Below, piece by piece: positions 47,222 to 56,728 of a DNA stretch of 64,000 nucleotides. The first letter of the stretch is position 1; each line of letters starts with the position of its first letter. The notes under the pieces are model-generated. The model did no database searches and was not told where the DNA came from. It worked only from the letters and a program-made list of their open reading frames with translations. Source of the DNA: Amycolatopsis mediterranei. GTDB taxonomy: Bacteria > Actinomycetota > Actinomycetes > Mycobacteriales > Pseudonocardiaceae. The stretch spans positions 2,469,489-2,533,488 of the forward strand of contig NZ_CP100416.1 of the NCBI RefSeq assembly GCF_026017845.1. The letters run 5' to 3'. Both the position numbers and the translations under genes were made by a program.

Positions 47222-48085
47222 ATGCGCGCACCGCGGACGGCAAGTCTGCTCGCTCTCACCACCGCCACCCTGCTCGCCGCGACCGGCGTCGCCGCCGCGC
47301 ACGGAACCCGCTGGCAGCAGACCGGCCACACCACCGCCGAGAACCGGATCAGCGGCGAGGGCCTCACGACCCTCCGGCTGCCCGGCCACGCCCCCGAGAT
47401 CGTCTACCGCAACGGCGCCACCATCCCGCAGCCGCTCAAGGACGAGGGCTGGGGCCACGTCGGCGATCCCGATTCGCTGCACGGGTACGTCTTCGACGTC
47501 TACCAGGACACCCGCACCCCGACGCCGGTCACGAAGATGTACCTGGTCACCAAGCCGGACGGGACGACGACGGAGTTCGTCCACCCGCTGCAGCCCGACG
47601 AGCCGGCCGTCAACGCGAACGCCCAGGTCGCGGCCACGCCCGACGGGCAGTGGCTCGTCTCCGGTCCGCTCGGGGAGATCGACCGCCTCTACGTCTCCCC
47701 GACGCCCTTCCTGAACCCGCGCGGCCCGAAGGTGGCCGGCGACCTCCCGGTGGCCGCCCGCATCCACCTCGACCACCACATCCGCAGCGCCCAGGGCTGC
47801 GACTTCGTCGGCGCGACGCGGCTGATCTGCGCGACCAGCGACCCGTACAACGACCTGTACCCGACGAACCTGCAGCTCCTGCAGATCGACCTCGCGCGCC
47901 CGCTGACCGGCCACGACGTCACCGCCCGGGTGCACGAGATCGGCCAGGTTCCGCTGGTCAGCACCTGCACGGGCACCTTCACCCCGGAAGGCGTCGACTA
48001 CGACGACGGCGTGCTGCGCGTCGAGGTCGTGCCGCCGTCACCCTGCAACACGGTGACCGACGTCTATTCCTTCGAGCGCCGCTGA
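47222..48085 (+). CDS. Secreted protein, unknown
   Basis: 287 residues. Sec signal peptide to about residue 26, then a beta-rich domain with two cysteine pairs likely ([16 protein letters not shown] and STCTGTF...SPCNTV). No catalytic motif recognised. GAGGAGC is upstream. It lies before hisH. Confidence 0.72.
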   Translation: MRAPRTASLLALTTATLLAATGVAAAHGTRWQQTGHTTAENRISGEGLTTLRLPGHAPEIVYRNGATIPQPLKDEGWGHVGDPDSLHGYVFDVYQDTRTPTPVTKMYLVTKPDGTTTEFVHPLQPDEPAVNANAQVAATPDGQWLVSGPLGEIDRLYVSPTPFLNPRGPKVAGDLPVAARIHLDHHIRSAQGCDFVGATRLICATSDPYNDLYPTNLQLLQIDLARPLTGHDVTARVHEIGQVPLVSTCTGTFTPEGVDYDDGVLRVEVVPPSPCNTVTDVYSFERR

Positions 48086-48095
48086 GGGCGACGGC

Positions 48096-48101
48096 TACGC
48101 T
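48096..48101 (+). promoter_or_regulatory. -10 of hisH (leaderless)
   Basis: TACGCT, 7 nt before the GTG at 48109. Confidence 0.5.
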
Positions 48102-48108
48102 GGGTGGC

Positions 48109-48735
48109 GTGTCTCGTGTGGTGATCCTCGACTACGGTTCCGGCAACCTCCGCTCCGCCGAACGCGCTGTGGCGCGCGCCGGGGCCGACGTCGAGGTCAC
48201 CGCCGACCCGCATGCCGCCGTCGAAGCCGATGGGCTCGTCGTGCCCGGCGTCGGTGCCTACTCCGCCTGCATGGCGGGGCTGCTGGACGTGCAGGGGCAC
48301 CGGATCATCGGGAAGCGGCTCGCCGGCGGCCGCCCGGTGCTCGGCATCTGCGTCGGCATGCAGATCCTCTTCGCCCGCGGGGTCGAGCACGGCGAGGAGA
48401 CCGAAGGCACCGGGGAATGGCCCGGGGTCGTCGACCGGCTGCACGCGGATGTCCTGCCGCACATGGGGTGGAACACCGTGCGCGCGCCCGCGGACTCGCG
48501 GCTGTTCGCCGGTCTCGACCCCGAGGAGCGGTTCTACTTCGTGCACTCCTACGCCGCGCGCACGTGGGAGCTCGACGGCCTGGCCGGGCAGGAACCGAAG
48601 GTCACCTGGGCCCACCACGGCGAAGACTTCGTCGCCGCGGTCGAAAACGGGCCGCTGTGGGCCACCCAGTTCCACCCGGAAAAGTCCGGTGACGCCGGGG
48701 CGCAGCTGCTGCGCAACTGGCTGGCGACCCTCTGA
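48109..48735 (+). CDS. hisH: Imidazole glycerol phosphate synthase glutaminase HisH
   Basis: 208 residues, class I glutamine amidotransferase. DYGSGNLRS, nucleophile Cys in GICVGMQ, and the His/Glu pair in QFHPEKS. Supplies ammonia to HisF, which is encoded 8 kb away. GTG start set by the -10 spacing. Confidence 0.96.
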   Translation: MSRVVILDYGSGNLRSAERAVARAGADVEVTADPHAAVEADGLVVPGVGAYSACMAGLLDVQGHRIIGKRLAGGRPVLGICVGMQILFARGVEHGEETEGTGEWPGVVDRLHADVLPHMGWNTVRAPADSRLFAGLDPEERFYFVHSYAARTWELDGLAGQEPKVTWAHHGEDFVAAVENGPLWATQFHPEKSGDAGAQLLRNWLATL

Positions 48736-48758
48736 CCGGGTGATCCGGGTCTCCGCCC

Positions 48759-48764
48759 TAGAGT
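48759..48764 (+). promoter_or_regulatory. -10 of priA (leaderless)
   Basis: TAGAGT, 7 nt before the GTG at 48772. Confidence 0.45.
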
Positions 48765-48771
48765 TACCCGC

Positions 48772-49509
48772 GTGACTTTCACGCTCCTTCCCGCCGTTGA
48801 TGTGGCCGATGGCCAGGCCGTGCGACTCGTCCAGGGCGAGGCCGGCACCGAGACCTCCTATGGCAGCCCGCTGGAGGCCGCGCTGGCCTGGCAGCGCGAC
48901 GGCGCCGAGTGGATCCACCTGGTCGACCTCGACGCCGCGTTCGGCAAGGGCAGCAACCGCGAGCTGCTCGCCGAGGTCGTCGGCCGGCTCGACGTGCAGG
49001 TCGAGCTCTCCGGCGGCATCCGCGACGACGCGTCGCTGAAGGCCGCACTGGACACCGGGGCCCGGCGGGTCAACCTCGGCACCGCCGCGCTCGAAGACCC
49101 GGAGTGGACCAGCCGGGTCATCGGCGAGTACGGCGACCGCGTCGCGATCGGCCTCGACGTGCGGATCACCGAGGCCGGCCACCGGCTTTCGGCCCGCGGC
49201 TGGACCTCCGACGGCGGCGACCTGTGGGACGTCCTGGAGCGCCTCGACCGCGACGGCGCGTCCCGCTACGTCGTCACCGACGTCAGCAAGGACGGCACGC
49301 TGCGCGGCCCGAACCTCGAGCTGCTGCGCGACGTCGTCGCCCGCACGGACGCACCGGTGATCGCCTCCGGTGGGGTGTCGAGCGTGGCCGACCTCGTCGC
49401 CCTGGCGGGCTTGGCGGCCGACGGCGTCGAGGGGTCCATCGTCGGCAAGGCGCTCTACGCCGGCGCGTTCACGCTGCCGGAGGCCCTCGCCGCGGTCGCG
49501 AAGCTCTAG
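48772..49509 (+). CDS. priA: PriA, bifunctional HisA/TrpF isomerase
   Basis: 245 residues, (beta/alpha)8 barrel. [18 protein letters not shown] at the N-terminus, ELSGGIRDD, and [13 protein letters not shown]. In actinobacteria this enzyme isomerises both ProFAR (histidine) and PRA (tryptophan). The stop codon abuts a truncated SDR gene on the other strand. Confidence 0.94.
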   Translation: MTFTLLPAVDVADGQAVRLVQGEAGTETSYGSPLEAALAWQRDGAEWIHLVDLDAAFGKGSNRELLAEVVGRLDVQVELSGGIRDDASLKAALDTGARRVNLGTAALEDPEWTSRVIGEYGDRVAIGLDVRITEAGHRLSARGWTSDGGDLWDVLERLDRDGASRYVVTDVSKDGTLRGPNLELLRDVVARTDAPVIASGGVSSVADLVALAGLAADGVEGSIVGKALYAGAFTLPEALAAVAKL

Positions 49510-49943
49510 TTGGTGGCGCTGTAGACGCCGAGTCCCGGCTTGGGGGTGAACCCGAGCGTCGAGGACATGTTGACCAGCGCCGAACCTGGCCCGGCTTGGG
49601 CGAGGAAGGCGTGGGCCAGTGTCACCACCGCGCGGCAGTTGAGGTCCAGCACGGCGAGGGAGTCTTCGAGCGGGGTTTCCGCGAAGCCGCCGTGGACCGC
49701 GATGCCCGCGTTGTTCACCAGCAGCGTGTGAGGCTCGCTCAACCGCTCGGCGGTGGCCCGCAGGCCCTCGGGGGTGGCGAGGTCCGCGGCCAGGTGGTCG
49801 TGGCCCGGCCCCAGTTCCGCCATGAGGTCGGCGAGCCGGTCTTCGCGGCGGGCCACCGCCGTCACCGCGTACCCCGCCGCGGCCAGCGCCGTGGCGAACG
49901 CCCGGCCGATGCCGGCGCTCGCCCCCGTCACCAGCGCCTTCAC
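49506..49943 (-). pseudogene. Truncated short-chain dehydrogenase
   Basis: 145 codons. The NAD(P) motif TGASAGIGRAF, NNAG, and the catalytic Ser region VNMSST are present. The frame ends at YSATN followed by stop, exactly where the catalytic Lys (YxxxK) and the rest of the enzyme should follow. The missing part is replaced by priA. Starts at GTG (VKALVTGASAG). Inactive remnant. Confidence 0.8.
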
Positions 49944-50019
49944 CGCTTCGGCTTCGTTTCCGGCGCGAACGCGAACGAAACGCGCTCCATCAGCGGCTTC
50001 CGCTGGGTGTTGTGGAAGG

Positions 50020-50316
50020 CTCACCACGGGGGCGACGACCCGGCTGATCGACCGGCTGGAGCGGGCCGGCTACGTCCGCCGCGCGGCCGACCCGGCCGAC
50101 CGGCGCAAGGTGGTGGTCGAGCCGGTGCCGGACGCGCTCGCCGGCGTCGAAGCGATCGTCGGGCCGGCGCGTGGCCGGATCGCCGAGGTCATCGGCCGGT
50201 ACTCGCCGGAGCAGCAGGAGGTGCTGTTCGACTACTTCGCCCGCGCGGCGCCGGCGTATCGCGAAGCGTCGGAAGAGATCCGGAAGGCGACGCGGGAGCG
50301 TCAGGCCGGACGGTAG
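50020..50316 (+). pseudogene. 5'-truncated MarR regulator fragment
   Basis: About 98 codons matching the C-terminal half of a MarR protein: TTGATTRLIDRLERAGYVRR (recognition helix and wing), then DRRKVVVEP and a dimerisation helix. Upstream codons in this frame do not look like MarR and there is no start codon. Lies head to head with the SDR remnant. Confidence 0.75.
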
Positions 50317-50331
50317 CTCGTGACTCCGCGT

Positions 50332-50355
50332 GTAGTACTTTGCGCGAAGTGGTAC
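50332..50355. promoter_or_regulatory. Possible TetR operator
   Basis: GTAGTACTT and AAGTGGTAC (7 of 9 complementary) around TGCGCG, 22 bases before the TetR ATG. Confidence 0.4.
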
Positions 50356-50377
50356 CGACCGGAGTGAGGTCCCCATC

Positions 50378-50971
50378 ATGGTGCGACGCAACCCCGAGCG
50401 GCGGGCGGCGCTGCTCGACGCCTCGATCGAGGTCCTGGCCAACGAGGGCGCGCGCGGCCTCACCTTCCGCGCGGTCGACCAGCAGGCCGGCGTCCCGGTC
50501 GGCACGGCGTCCAACTACTTCTCCAGCCGCGGCGAAATCCTCAAGTCCGCGGGGGAGCGGGTCTACGAGCGGCTGGCGGACGACGCGGTGCTCGCGGGCG
50601 GCCTCGAGGGGCCGCGTGACCGGGCCCGCGTCACCGAGCTGATGCACGACCTCGTCGACCGCGTGGCCGCGTTCCCGACGGGGTTCCTGGCGCTGCTGGA
50701 ACTGCGGCTCGAAGCCGCGCGCCGGCCGGAACTGCGGGACGTGCTGACCCGCCGCATCCGCGCGGACGTCGACTTCAACGTCGAGTACCACGAGAAGTCC
50801 GGCCTGCCCGGCGACGGCACGACGGTGGTCCTGCTGTCGCTGGCGCTGAACTGGCTGATCATGGAACGGCTGACGCTGCCGGACCTGTACACCGACGAGC
50901 AGCGCCACGACCTGGTCGCGGCGCTGGTGGAGCGGCTGCTGGCCGGGCAGCCCGCCTTACCTCCGGGGTAA
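50378..50971 (+). CDS. TetR family regulator
   Basis: 197 residues. Helix-turn-helix LTFRAVDQQAGVPVGTASNYFSSRGEIL. GAGTGAGG precedes the ATG. It follows the MarR remnant and precedes a DUF1330 gene. Target unknown; likely self-regulating. Confidence 0.88.
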   Translation: MVRRNPERRAALLDASIEVLANEGARGLTFRAVDQQAGVPVGTASNYFSSRGEILKSAGERVYERLADDAVLAGGLEGPRDRARVTELMHDLVDRVAAFPTGFLALLELRLEAARRPELRDVLTRRIRADVDFNVEYHEKSGLPGDGTTVVLLSLALNWLIMERLTLPDLYTDEQRHDLVAALVERLLAGQPALPPG

Positions 50972-51029
50972 TCGACGCCATGCCGGCGAGCGGCCAGGAT
51001 TCCTTCCAGGACACCGGGAAAGGAATGCC

Positions 51030-51371
51030 ATGACCGCCTACGGACTCGCCCGCCTGCGCCCGCCCGCCGTGCTGCCGGAGGAGGTTTTCGAATACCTGGA
51101 GCGCATCCAGGCGACGCTCGACCCCTACGGCGGCAAGTTCCTGGTGCACGGCGCGCCGGTGCAGGTCAGGGAAGGCGATTGGCCCGGCGGTCTCGTGCTC
51201 ATCGAGTTCCCGAGCCTCGCCGCGGCACACGAGTGGTACGACTCGCCCGCCTACCGGGAGATCCTGCACCTGCGCGCGGACCACATCCCGGGTGACCTGA
51301 TCCTGGTCGAGGGCTGCGGACCGGACCACGATTCGGCCGCGCTGGCGGCGGCCCTGCGCGGCGCCGCTTGA
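51030..51371 (+). CDS. DUF1330 family protein
   Basis: 113 residues. Ferredoxin-like dimeric fold of the DUF1330 type: LDPYGGKFLVHG, LVLIEFPSLAAAHEWYDSPAYREI. Unknown function. GGAAAGGA is upstream. Probably cotranscribed with the TetR gene. Confidence 0.85.
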   Translation: MTAYGLARLRPPAVLPEEVFEYLERIQATLDPYGGKFLVHGAPVQVREGDWPGGLVLIEFPSLAAAHEWYDSPAYREILHLRADHIPGDLILVEGCGPDHDSAALAAALRGAA

Positions 51372-51406
51372 CGCCGAAAAGCGGATGACAGCCGCCTCCG
51401 GAGGAG

Positions 51407-51412
51407 TAGGTT
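51407..51412 (+). promoter_or_regulatory. -10 of GNAT gene (leaderless)
   Basis: TAGGTT, 6 nt before the GTG at 51419. Confidence 0.4.
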
Positions 51413-51418
51413 GCCGCG

Positions 51419-51895
51419 GTGGAGGAGATCGTCACCCAGCTCGAAATGACCGCCGCCGATCAGCTCAACCCCGCTCCGCTCGTCGATGGCGTTGCGCTGC
51501 GGACCATCCGGCCGGGGCCGCTGATCCGCGAGCTGCACCTCCGGATCGGGACGCCCTACCGGTGGCCGAGCGCGTCGCGCGGTGACGAAGAATGGGACCG
51601 CTGGCTCGCCGCGCCGCACCGGGAATACCGGCTCATCGAATACCAGGGCGAGGTCGCCGGCGCCGCGGATTTCGAGGCGCAGCCCGGGAACGACGTCGAA
51701 ATCACCACGTTCGGCCTGGTTCCGGAGTTCGTCGGCAAGGGGCTCGGCGGGTGTGCGCTCACCCTCGTCGTCGCCGACGCGTGGGCGCTGCCCGGGACGC
51801 GGCGCGTCTGGCTGCACACCTCGACCCTCGATCACCCCAACGCGCTGCCGAACTACCTGCGGCGCGGCTTCCGCAGCTTCAGCCATCCACTTTGA
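51419..51895 (+). CDS. GNAT N-acetyltransferase
   Basis: 158 residues. Acetyl-CoA-binding region VPEFVGKGLGGCALTLVVADAW in place of the Q/RxxGxG/A motif, and the C-terminal HTSTLDHPNALPNYLRRGF. Substrate unknown. The end overlaps the convergent PPOX gene by 17 bases. Confidence 0.87.
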   Translation: MEEIVTQLEMTAADQLNPAPLVDGVALRTIRPGPLIRELHLRIGTPYRWPSASRGDEEWDRWLAAPHREYRLIEYQGEVAGAADFEAQPGNDVEITTFGLVPEFVGKGLGGCALTLVVADAWALPGTRRVWLHTSTLDHPNALPNYLRRGFRSFSHPL

Positions 51896-52265
51896 CCGCG
51901 ATGCCGACCGTCCGGTCTTCCGGGCCGCGCAGCTTCGAGAAGAACATCGTGACGCGCCCGACGATGCCGTACTTGCGGGCGATCGCCCGCCGGGCCTGTT
52001 CGGTCCCGGCGGCGTCGAGCAGCCGGGCCTGGCCGGAGACCTTCGCGCCGTGCGTCTTCTGCCCGCGGACGTCGCAGGCCTGGACCTCGACCCGGCCGTC
52101 GTTGCGGATGCGCTTGACCTTGCCGGCCTTGCGCACCGACCACAGCACCAGTTCGCCGTCGCGGCCGGCCACCCAGATCGGGGTCGGCACGGCCCGCCCG
52201 TCGCGCCGGAACGTGGTCAGGACGACGTAGCGCTCGGCGGCGAGGCGGTCGGTCTCGGAGGTCAT
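51879..52265 (-). CDS. PPOX-class F420-dependent oxidoreductase-like protein
   Basis: 128 residues, split-barrel flavin/F420-binding fold. YVVLTTFRRDGRAVPTPIWV, then KAGKVKRIRNDGRVEVQACDVRG, typical of PPOX-class F420 proteins. Downstream of the DUF1089 gene with a 4-nt overlap. Confidence 0.87.
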   Translation of the reverse strand: MTSETDRLAAERYVVLTTFRRDGRAVPTPIWVAGRDGELVLWSVRKAGKVKRIRNDGRVEVQACDVRGQKTHGAKVSGQARLLDAAGTEQARRAIARKYGIVGRVTMFFSKLRGPEDRTVGIAVKVDG

Positions 52266-52822
52266 GCGCCCACCGTAGCCGGGTGGCGGACGGCGATGCC
52301 GGGATAACGGGTGATCAGGCCCGTGTCGTCGTATTCGAGGACGCAGGCGAAGCCGAACGCCGGGGCCGCGTAGCCGTACCGCCCCGGCGCCAGGTGCTCG
52401 TAGGTCTGCTCGAGCCGGTCGACGCCGAGATCGGCCGCGCGGACGTACGCGGCCGGCGCCTCGGCCCGGCCGCCGGCCGGCAAGGCGAGTCGGTGCACCG
52501 GGAAGGTGTTCGTCATCGCGGACGCCTCGAGGTCGAGGCAGCCGTCCAGGTGCGGCGCGGGCCGCCCGTCGAGCCGCCAGTGCCCGCGGCCGTCCGCTTC
52601 GATCTCCAGTTCCCGCGGACCGAGGCCGGCGATCCGCGCCGAGCGAAGTGTCCACTGTGGACTTACGGTGAGGGAGTAGCGCACCGCCCACGCGGCACCG
52701 TCCTCCACGGCGGTCGTGGCGCCTTCGACGAGCCAGCCGCCTTCGTGCCGCCGGAACCGGGTGACTTCGAAGCCGGTGCGGGCGTCTTCGTGCCGCCAGG
52801 CGGCGCTGCCGGGGAAGGTCAT
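52262..52822 (-). CDS. DUF1089-type putative glycolipid-binding protein
   Basis: 186 residues with SAAWRHEDARTGFEVTRF and a beta-rich body with LDLEASAMTNTFPVHRL, the pattern of the putative glycolipid-binding family. Start ATG follows GGGGAAGG-type context. Operon with the PPOX gene. Confidence 0.8.
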   Translation of the reverse strand: MTFPGSAAWRHEDARTGFEVTRFRRHEGGWLVEGATTAVEDGAAWAVRYSLTVSPQWTLRSARIAGLGPRELEIEADGRGHWRLDGRPAPHLDGCLDLEASAMTNTFPVHRLALPAGGRAEAPAAYVRAADLGVDRLEQTYEHLAPGRYGYAAPAFGFACVLEYDDTGLITRYPGIAVRHPATVGA

Positions 52823-52887
52823 GGCCCACCGTAACCGGCATGAGAGATGCCTAGTCCTTTCGGCGGCGAAAGCCCACACGCCTGGTC

Positions 52888-52920
52888 GAAGCGTTTCAAC
52901 ACTTCAGCCTGCAACGCTTC
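52888..52920. promoter_or_regulatory. Possible operator upstream of the membrane protein
   Basis: GAAGCGTT (52888-52895) and AACGCTTC (52913-52920), perfect 8-bp arms, 25 bases centre to centre. Confidence 0.35.
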
Positions 52921-52953
52921 TGGGGCTGCATTCCCGCACCCTGGAGGGTATCG

Positions 52954-53892
52954 ATGGCGGTCAGACAGCAAGTACCGGTTCATCCGCAAGCAAGCTTCTT
53001 CGGCGCCGGGCCGTATCCCGCGCGCCGGGCCCTCGTCGCCCTCGCCGCCGTCGTGGCGGGGTTCGTGCTGACCGCCATCTGGTCGGCGCCGTTCGTCGAC
53101 TCCGTGATCGGGGACAGCGTCGCGAACGGGCTGCTCGGGTACGACGCGAAAGCCACCCCGATCAGCGGGGTCCTCGCCGGGACGCTCTTCGCGTTCGTCT
53201 CCGGCCTCGCGGGGTCGTTCACCGCCTGCAACATCGCCGCCTTCGGCGCGGTCGCGCCGCTGGTCGGTGACCAGGCGGGGGAGAAGCGGAGCGCGCTCAA
53301 GCCGCTCGGCTGGATCGCCGCCGGCATGCTCACCGTTTCGGTCGCCTACGGCGTGATCGTCGCGCTCGTGGGCACGCGGATGCCGCAGTTCGACACCTCG
53401 AAGACCACCGGGCTCTCCCCGCGCAGCGTCCAGTCCATGATCGCCTTCGGCGTCGTCGGCCTGGTCTTCCTGCTGATGGGCCTGGTCGCCCTCGGCATCC
53501 TCCGCAACCCCTTCGAGGGCTTCACCCGCCGCCACCCCGCGGCGCCGCTGGTGCTGATGGGCGCGCTCATCGGCGGGTTCCTCATCGGACGGCCGTACCC
53601 GCTCTTCCGGATCATGTTCCGCAGCGCCGCGGAGGAACACAACGTCCTCTACGGCGCCGCCGCGTTCGCCCTCCAGTCGGTCGGCAACATCGTCGTCATG
53701 GCGGTGCTGTTCCTGATCCTCACGCGGGCCACCGGCGGGCGCGTGCAGCGCTGGCTGGCCGCGAAACCGGCGCGGATCGCCACCGTGACCGGCGCCGCGC
53801 TGCTCGTCGGCGGCACGTTCACGCTGCTCTACTGGGACGTCCGCGTGCTGGGCAGGCTCGGGATCATCTGGTTCCCGATGATCAACTGGTAG
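52954..53892 (+). CDS. Polytopic membrane protein, CcdA/DsbD-like pattern
   Basis: 312 residues with about eight TM helices. The segment FAFVSGLAGSFTACNIAAFG resembles the proline/cysteine motif of CcdA/DsbD-type membrane proteins, but only one Cys is visible and the second catalytic Cys is missing. So thiol transfer is not supported. GGAGGG upstream of the ATG. The end overlaps the next gene by 11 bases. Confidence 0.65.
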   Translation: MAVRQQVPVHPQASFFGAGPYPARRALVALAAVVAGFVLTAIWSAPFVDSVIGDSVANGLLGYDAKATPISGVLAGTLFAFVSGLAGSFTACNIAAFGAVAPLVGDQAGEKRSALKPLGWIAAGMLTVSVAYGVIVALVGTRMPQFDTSKTTGLSPRSVQSMIAFGVVGLVFLLMGLVALGILRNPFEGFTRRHPAAPLVLMGALIGGFLIGRPYPLFRIMFRSAAEEHNVLYGAAAFALQSVGNIVVMAVLFLILTRATGGRVQRWLAAKPARIATVTGAALLVGGTFTLLYWDVRVLGRLGIIWFPMINW

Positions 53893-54859
53893 GCCGCCCG
53901 AGCCAGCGGTAGTCGGGCGCCGGGTCGAGCTGGACGCCGTTCGCGACGGCGATCAGCTCGGCCTCCGGCCGCGCACCCGACACCGTCAGCCAGCGCCCCG
54001 ACGGCAGCCGGACCACGACCATCGCGTCCCGCCCGATCGCCGGCGCCCCGAAGAAGCCCTGGCCGCCGCGGACGATCACCGGCGTGGCACCGGTCATGCC
54101 GGGGGCGCCCGCGCCGGCGACGGCCCGCACCACGGGGATCGACGGCCGGGCCGGGTCGGCCGCGGTCAGCTCGGTGCGCGCGTCGCCGGGACCGGTGCCC
54201 TTCACCGCGGTCGACCGTTCGGCCAGCCCGGCCGGCAGCGGGCCGAACCGCAGCTCACCGTGGACGCCGACCGGTTCGGCGGTGACGGAGTCGGCGATCC
54301 GCTTGGCGACCGTGCGGGCGTCCGGGAACCCGGTCACCGTCGCGCACAGCACGTGCTGCTCGTCGGCCAGCCAGGTGACCTGGGCGTCCCCGCCGGAACC
54401 GGTGTCCATGGCGACCCGGCCGCGCACCAGGACCTGGTCCTTGATCGACGCGATCTTCAGCGCCGTCTGCGACCACTCGGGGTCGGCGGTGGAGTACGCC
54501 ATCAGCGTGACCTTGGCGGGGCCCGCCGTCCACTGCCGGGCCTGCGGGGTGATCCCGGGGCCGCCTTCGCGGTACTGCTCGGTGAAGCCCTCCGGCAGCC
54601 ATTCCGGGCCGTAGCCGAGCACCGGGTGGCTCGCGGCCGGTGCCGGGTCCGGCCGGGTCAGCAGCTGCATGCCGGAGACGGCGCCGACGACCACCACGAC
54701 CACCGCGGCGGCGACGAGGGCCAGCCGGGACGCCGGCTGCCTCTTCCGGCCGGCGCGCGCGAGCGCCTCGTGCACCGCCCGCCCGTCCGGGGCGCGGGCG
54801 GCGAGGCGGTCCAGGCTGTCCCGGATCAGCGTCTCGGTCTCGTGCTCGCTGCGGGTCAT
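53882..54859 (-). CDS. Membrane-anchored partner of ECF sigma factor
   Basis: 325 residues: cytoplasmic N-terminus (about 1-45), one TM helix (about 46-66), and a long extracytoplasmic domain with a CATVTGF strand and a Gly/Pro-rich end. It overlaps the sigma gene by 4 nt (ATGA). No zinc anti-sigma motif is visible in the N-terminus, so an anti-sigma role is by position only. Confidence 0.7.
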   Translation of the reverse strand: MTRSEHETETLIRDSLDRLAARAPDGRAVHEALARAGRKRQPASRLALVAAAVVVVVVGAVSGMQLLTRPDPAPAASHPVLGYGPEWLPEGFTEQYREGGPGITPQARQWTAGPAKVTLMAYSTADPEWSQTALKIASIKDQVLVRGRVAMDTGSGGDAQVTWLADEQHVLCATVTGFPDARTVAKRIADSVTAEPVGVHGELRFGPLPAGLAERSTAVKGTGPGDARTELTAADPARPSIPVVRAVAGAGAPGMTGATPVIVRGGQGFFGAPAIGRDAMVVVRLPSGRWLTVSGARPEAELIAVANGVQLDPAPDYRWLGRPTS

Positions 54860-55356
54860 TCGGGGGCTCCGGTGGTGACGACGGGGTGGTTCAACCCGGC
54901 TTGGCGCAGGGTGGCCAGTGCACGCGAGATCTGGCTGCGCACGGTGGAGGTGCCGCACCGCAGGAGCGCGGCGATCTCGGTGTCGGAGTAGTTCTCGTAG
55001 TACCGCAGCACGAGGGCCGCGCGCTGCTTGCGGGGCAGCGTCGCGAGCAGGCCGAGCATGGCGTCCCGCTCGTCGTAGGCGGCCGACGGGTCGGGTTCCG
55101 GCGGCCCGAGCGCGTCGAGGACGTCGTGGCTGCTGGCCACCATCCGCCGCACCGCCCGCCGCCGCCACGACAGGTACTCGTTGGTGATCATCCGCCGCAC
55201 GTAGGTCGGCGGCGCGGCGATGTGGTCCCACCGCTGCTGGGCGCGCAGGAGCACGTCCTGGACGACGTCCTGGGCCAGGTGCGGGTCGTTCGTCAGGACG
55301 GTGGCGTAGCGGAGCAGCCCGTCCAGCCGCTCCGCCACGAACTCTTCGAAGGTCAC
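54856..55356 (-). CDS. SigE-family ECF sigma factor
   Basis: 166 residues. Region 2 ([30 protein letters not shown]) and region 4 ([41 protein letters not shown]) are both present. Fits the actinobacterial SigE-like subgroup with a short linker. GTG start with GAAAGGA upstream. Confidence 0.9.
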   Translation of the reverse strand: MTFEEFVAERLDGLLRYATVLTNDPHLAQDVVQDVLLRAQQRWDHIAAPPTYVRRMITNEYLSWRRRAVRRMVASSHDVLDALGPPEPDPSAAYDERDAMLGLLATLPRKQRAALVLRYYENYSDTEIAALLRCGTSTVRSQISRALATLRQAGLNHPVVTTGAPE

Positions 55357-55426
55357 ACGCGTCCTTTCGGTCACCACTGTGGACGCGCGAGGAGGCCCGG
55401 CCGCTGCGCGGCGGACGGAAGTTTTT

Positions 55427-56617
55427 TTACCGCCCGAGGACGTCCTCCAGCCGGACGAAGGCGAAGCCGGTGGTCGGCAGGTCGCCGGCCGCCGGGCGGC
55501 GCTCGCCGTCGTGGACCACCAGGAGGCCGTGCGGGAAGCGGCGGCCGAGGGACACCGTGCTGATCGCCGAGCCGTCGGAGTGCTCGACCGAGTCCGTGCC
55601 GCGGCCCGCGACGATCCGCAGGTCACGGACGTGCTTGCCGTACACGACGAACCGCGAGTCGCCCTGGCTGGAGGCGAACAGCGTGCCGTTCGCCAGCGCG
55701 AGGCCCTCCGCGTCGGCGGTCAGCCACCGGCCGCCGTAACCGGGGTCGGGGCCGTCCGGGACGCACTCCTCGGTGGCCGCGTCCCAGCGCTGGGGCACGC
55801 CGAAGGAGCGCACGCGGTCGATCAGCTCGGGCCGCCCGAAGCCGGACGGCGTCAGCGGGATCCGCCAGATCCCGACGTCTTCCTGGGCGGTGTAGAGCAC
55901 GCGGCCGTCGAGCACCGAGCCCTCCAGCTGGGGCCCTTCGCCGGGTTCCTCGCACGGCGACCAGGTCGTGCCGTCCGGCAGGCGGAACCGCGCGGGCAGG
56001 TCCACGGTGGCGATCGGCTCGGTGCCGACGGTGCCGCCCGGCCGGTCGACCAGCTTCAGCAGCGCCACCCGCGTCTCGTGCCGCCGGGTCACCGCCACCC
56101 ACCGGACGCCGGTGCGCGGGTCCCGGCCCGCGGCCAGGCCGTAGGCGGTCCGCTGCCGGTCCACTTCGGACTCGAACGCGGAGAACACCGGCGCGGCGGC
56201 GGGATCGGTGACGTCGTGCAGCACGGACGATCCGGCGGCCGAGCCCGCGGGGTCGATCCGGTAGACGCGGACGCGGTCCCGCCCCCGGTCGCTGACGACG
56301 GCCAGGTCCCCGACGACGTCGACGTTGTTGAACCGCCCGCCCGGCCCGGCAGGGACCAGCTGCAGCGTCCGCGCGCCGAGGTCGAACGCGGCGAGGCCGC
56401 CCTCCTTGAGGGTGCCGAGCACGACGCTGCGTTCGGGGTCGCGCGGGTGCACCCAGATGGCGGGATCGTCGGCGTCGGCGTTGGCGGGGGAGGCGCCGGG
56501 GTCGTCGACGAAGGCCTGGGTCTGGAGGACGGGCGCCGGCTCGCGGGGAGCGGCCGAAGCGGGGACGGCGGTCAGGAGGGCGACGGCGGCGACGGCCACC
56601 GGGAGGAGTCTGCGCAC
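55427..56617 (-). CDS. Secreted beta-propeller phytase
   Basis: 396 residues. Signal peptide to about residue 23, then [31 protein letters not shown] and DAEGLAL motifs of the beta-propeller (BPP) phytases, which are calcium-dependent. Releases phosphate from phytate outside the cell. A minus-strand TAGTTT ends 6 nt before the GTG. Confidence 0.9.
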   Translation of the reverse strand: MRRLLPVAVAAVALLTAVPASAAPREPAPVLQTQAFVDDPGASPANADADDPAIWVHPRDPERSVVLGTLKEGGLAAFDLGARTLQLVPAGPGGRFNNVDVVGDLAVVSDRGRDRVRVYRIDPAGSAAGSSVLHDVTDPAAAPVFSAFESEVDRQRTAYGLAAGRDPRTGVRWVAVTRRHETRVALLKLVDRPGGTVGTEPIATVDLPARFRLPDGTTWSPCEEPGEGPQLEGSVLDGRVLYTAQEDVGIWRIPLTPSGFGRPELIDRVRSFGVPQRWDAATEECVPDGPDPGYGGRWLTADAEGLALANGTLFASSQGDSRFVVYGKHVRDLRIVAGRGTDSVEHSDGSAISTVSLGRRFPHGLLVVHDGERRPAAGDLPTTGFAFVRLEDVLGR

Positions 56618-56623
56618 GCGCGG

Positions 56624-56629
56624 AAACTA
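56624..56629 (-). promoter_or_regulatory. -10 of phytase gene (leaderless)
   Basis: TAGTTT on the minus strand, 6 nt before the GTG at 56617. Confidence 0.4.
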
Positions 56630-56715
56630 GACGAATCGGATGGCCGGGGCGTGAACGGCGGATGCCGGATCGCGGTGTCGGCCGTGCCATCGGCTGAGGT
56701 CCGGAGCCCCTTGAC

Positions 56716-56721
56716 TAGGCT
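56716..56721 (+). promoter_or_regulatory. -10 of hisF (leaderless)
   Basis: TAGGCT, 7 nt before the ATG at 56729. Confidence 0.5.
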
Positions 56722-56728
56722 GGTGGCC

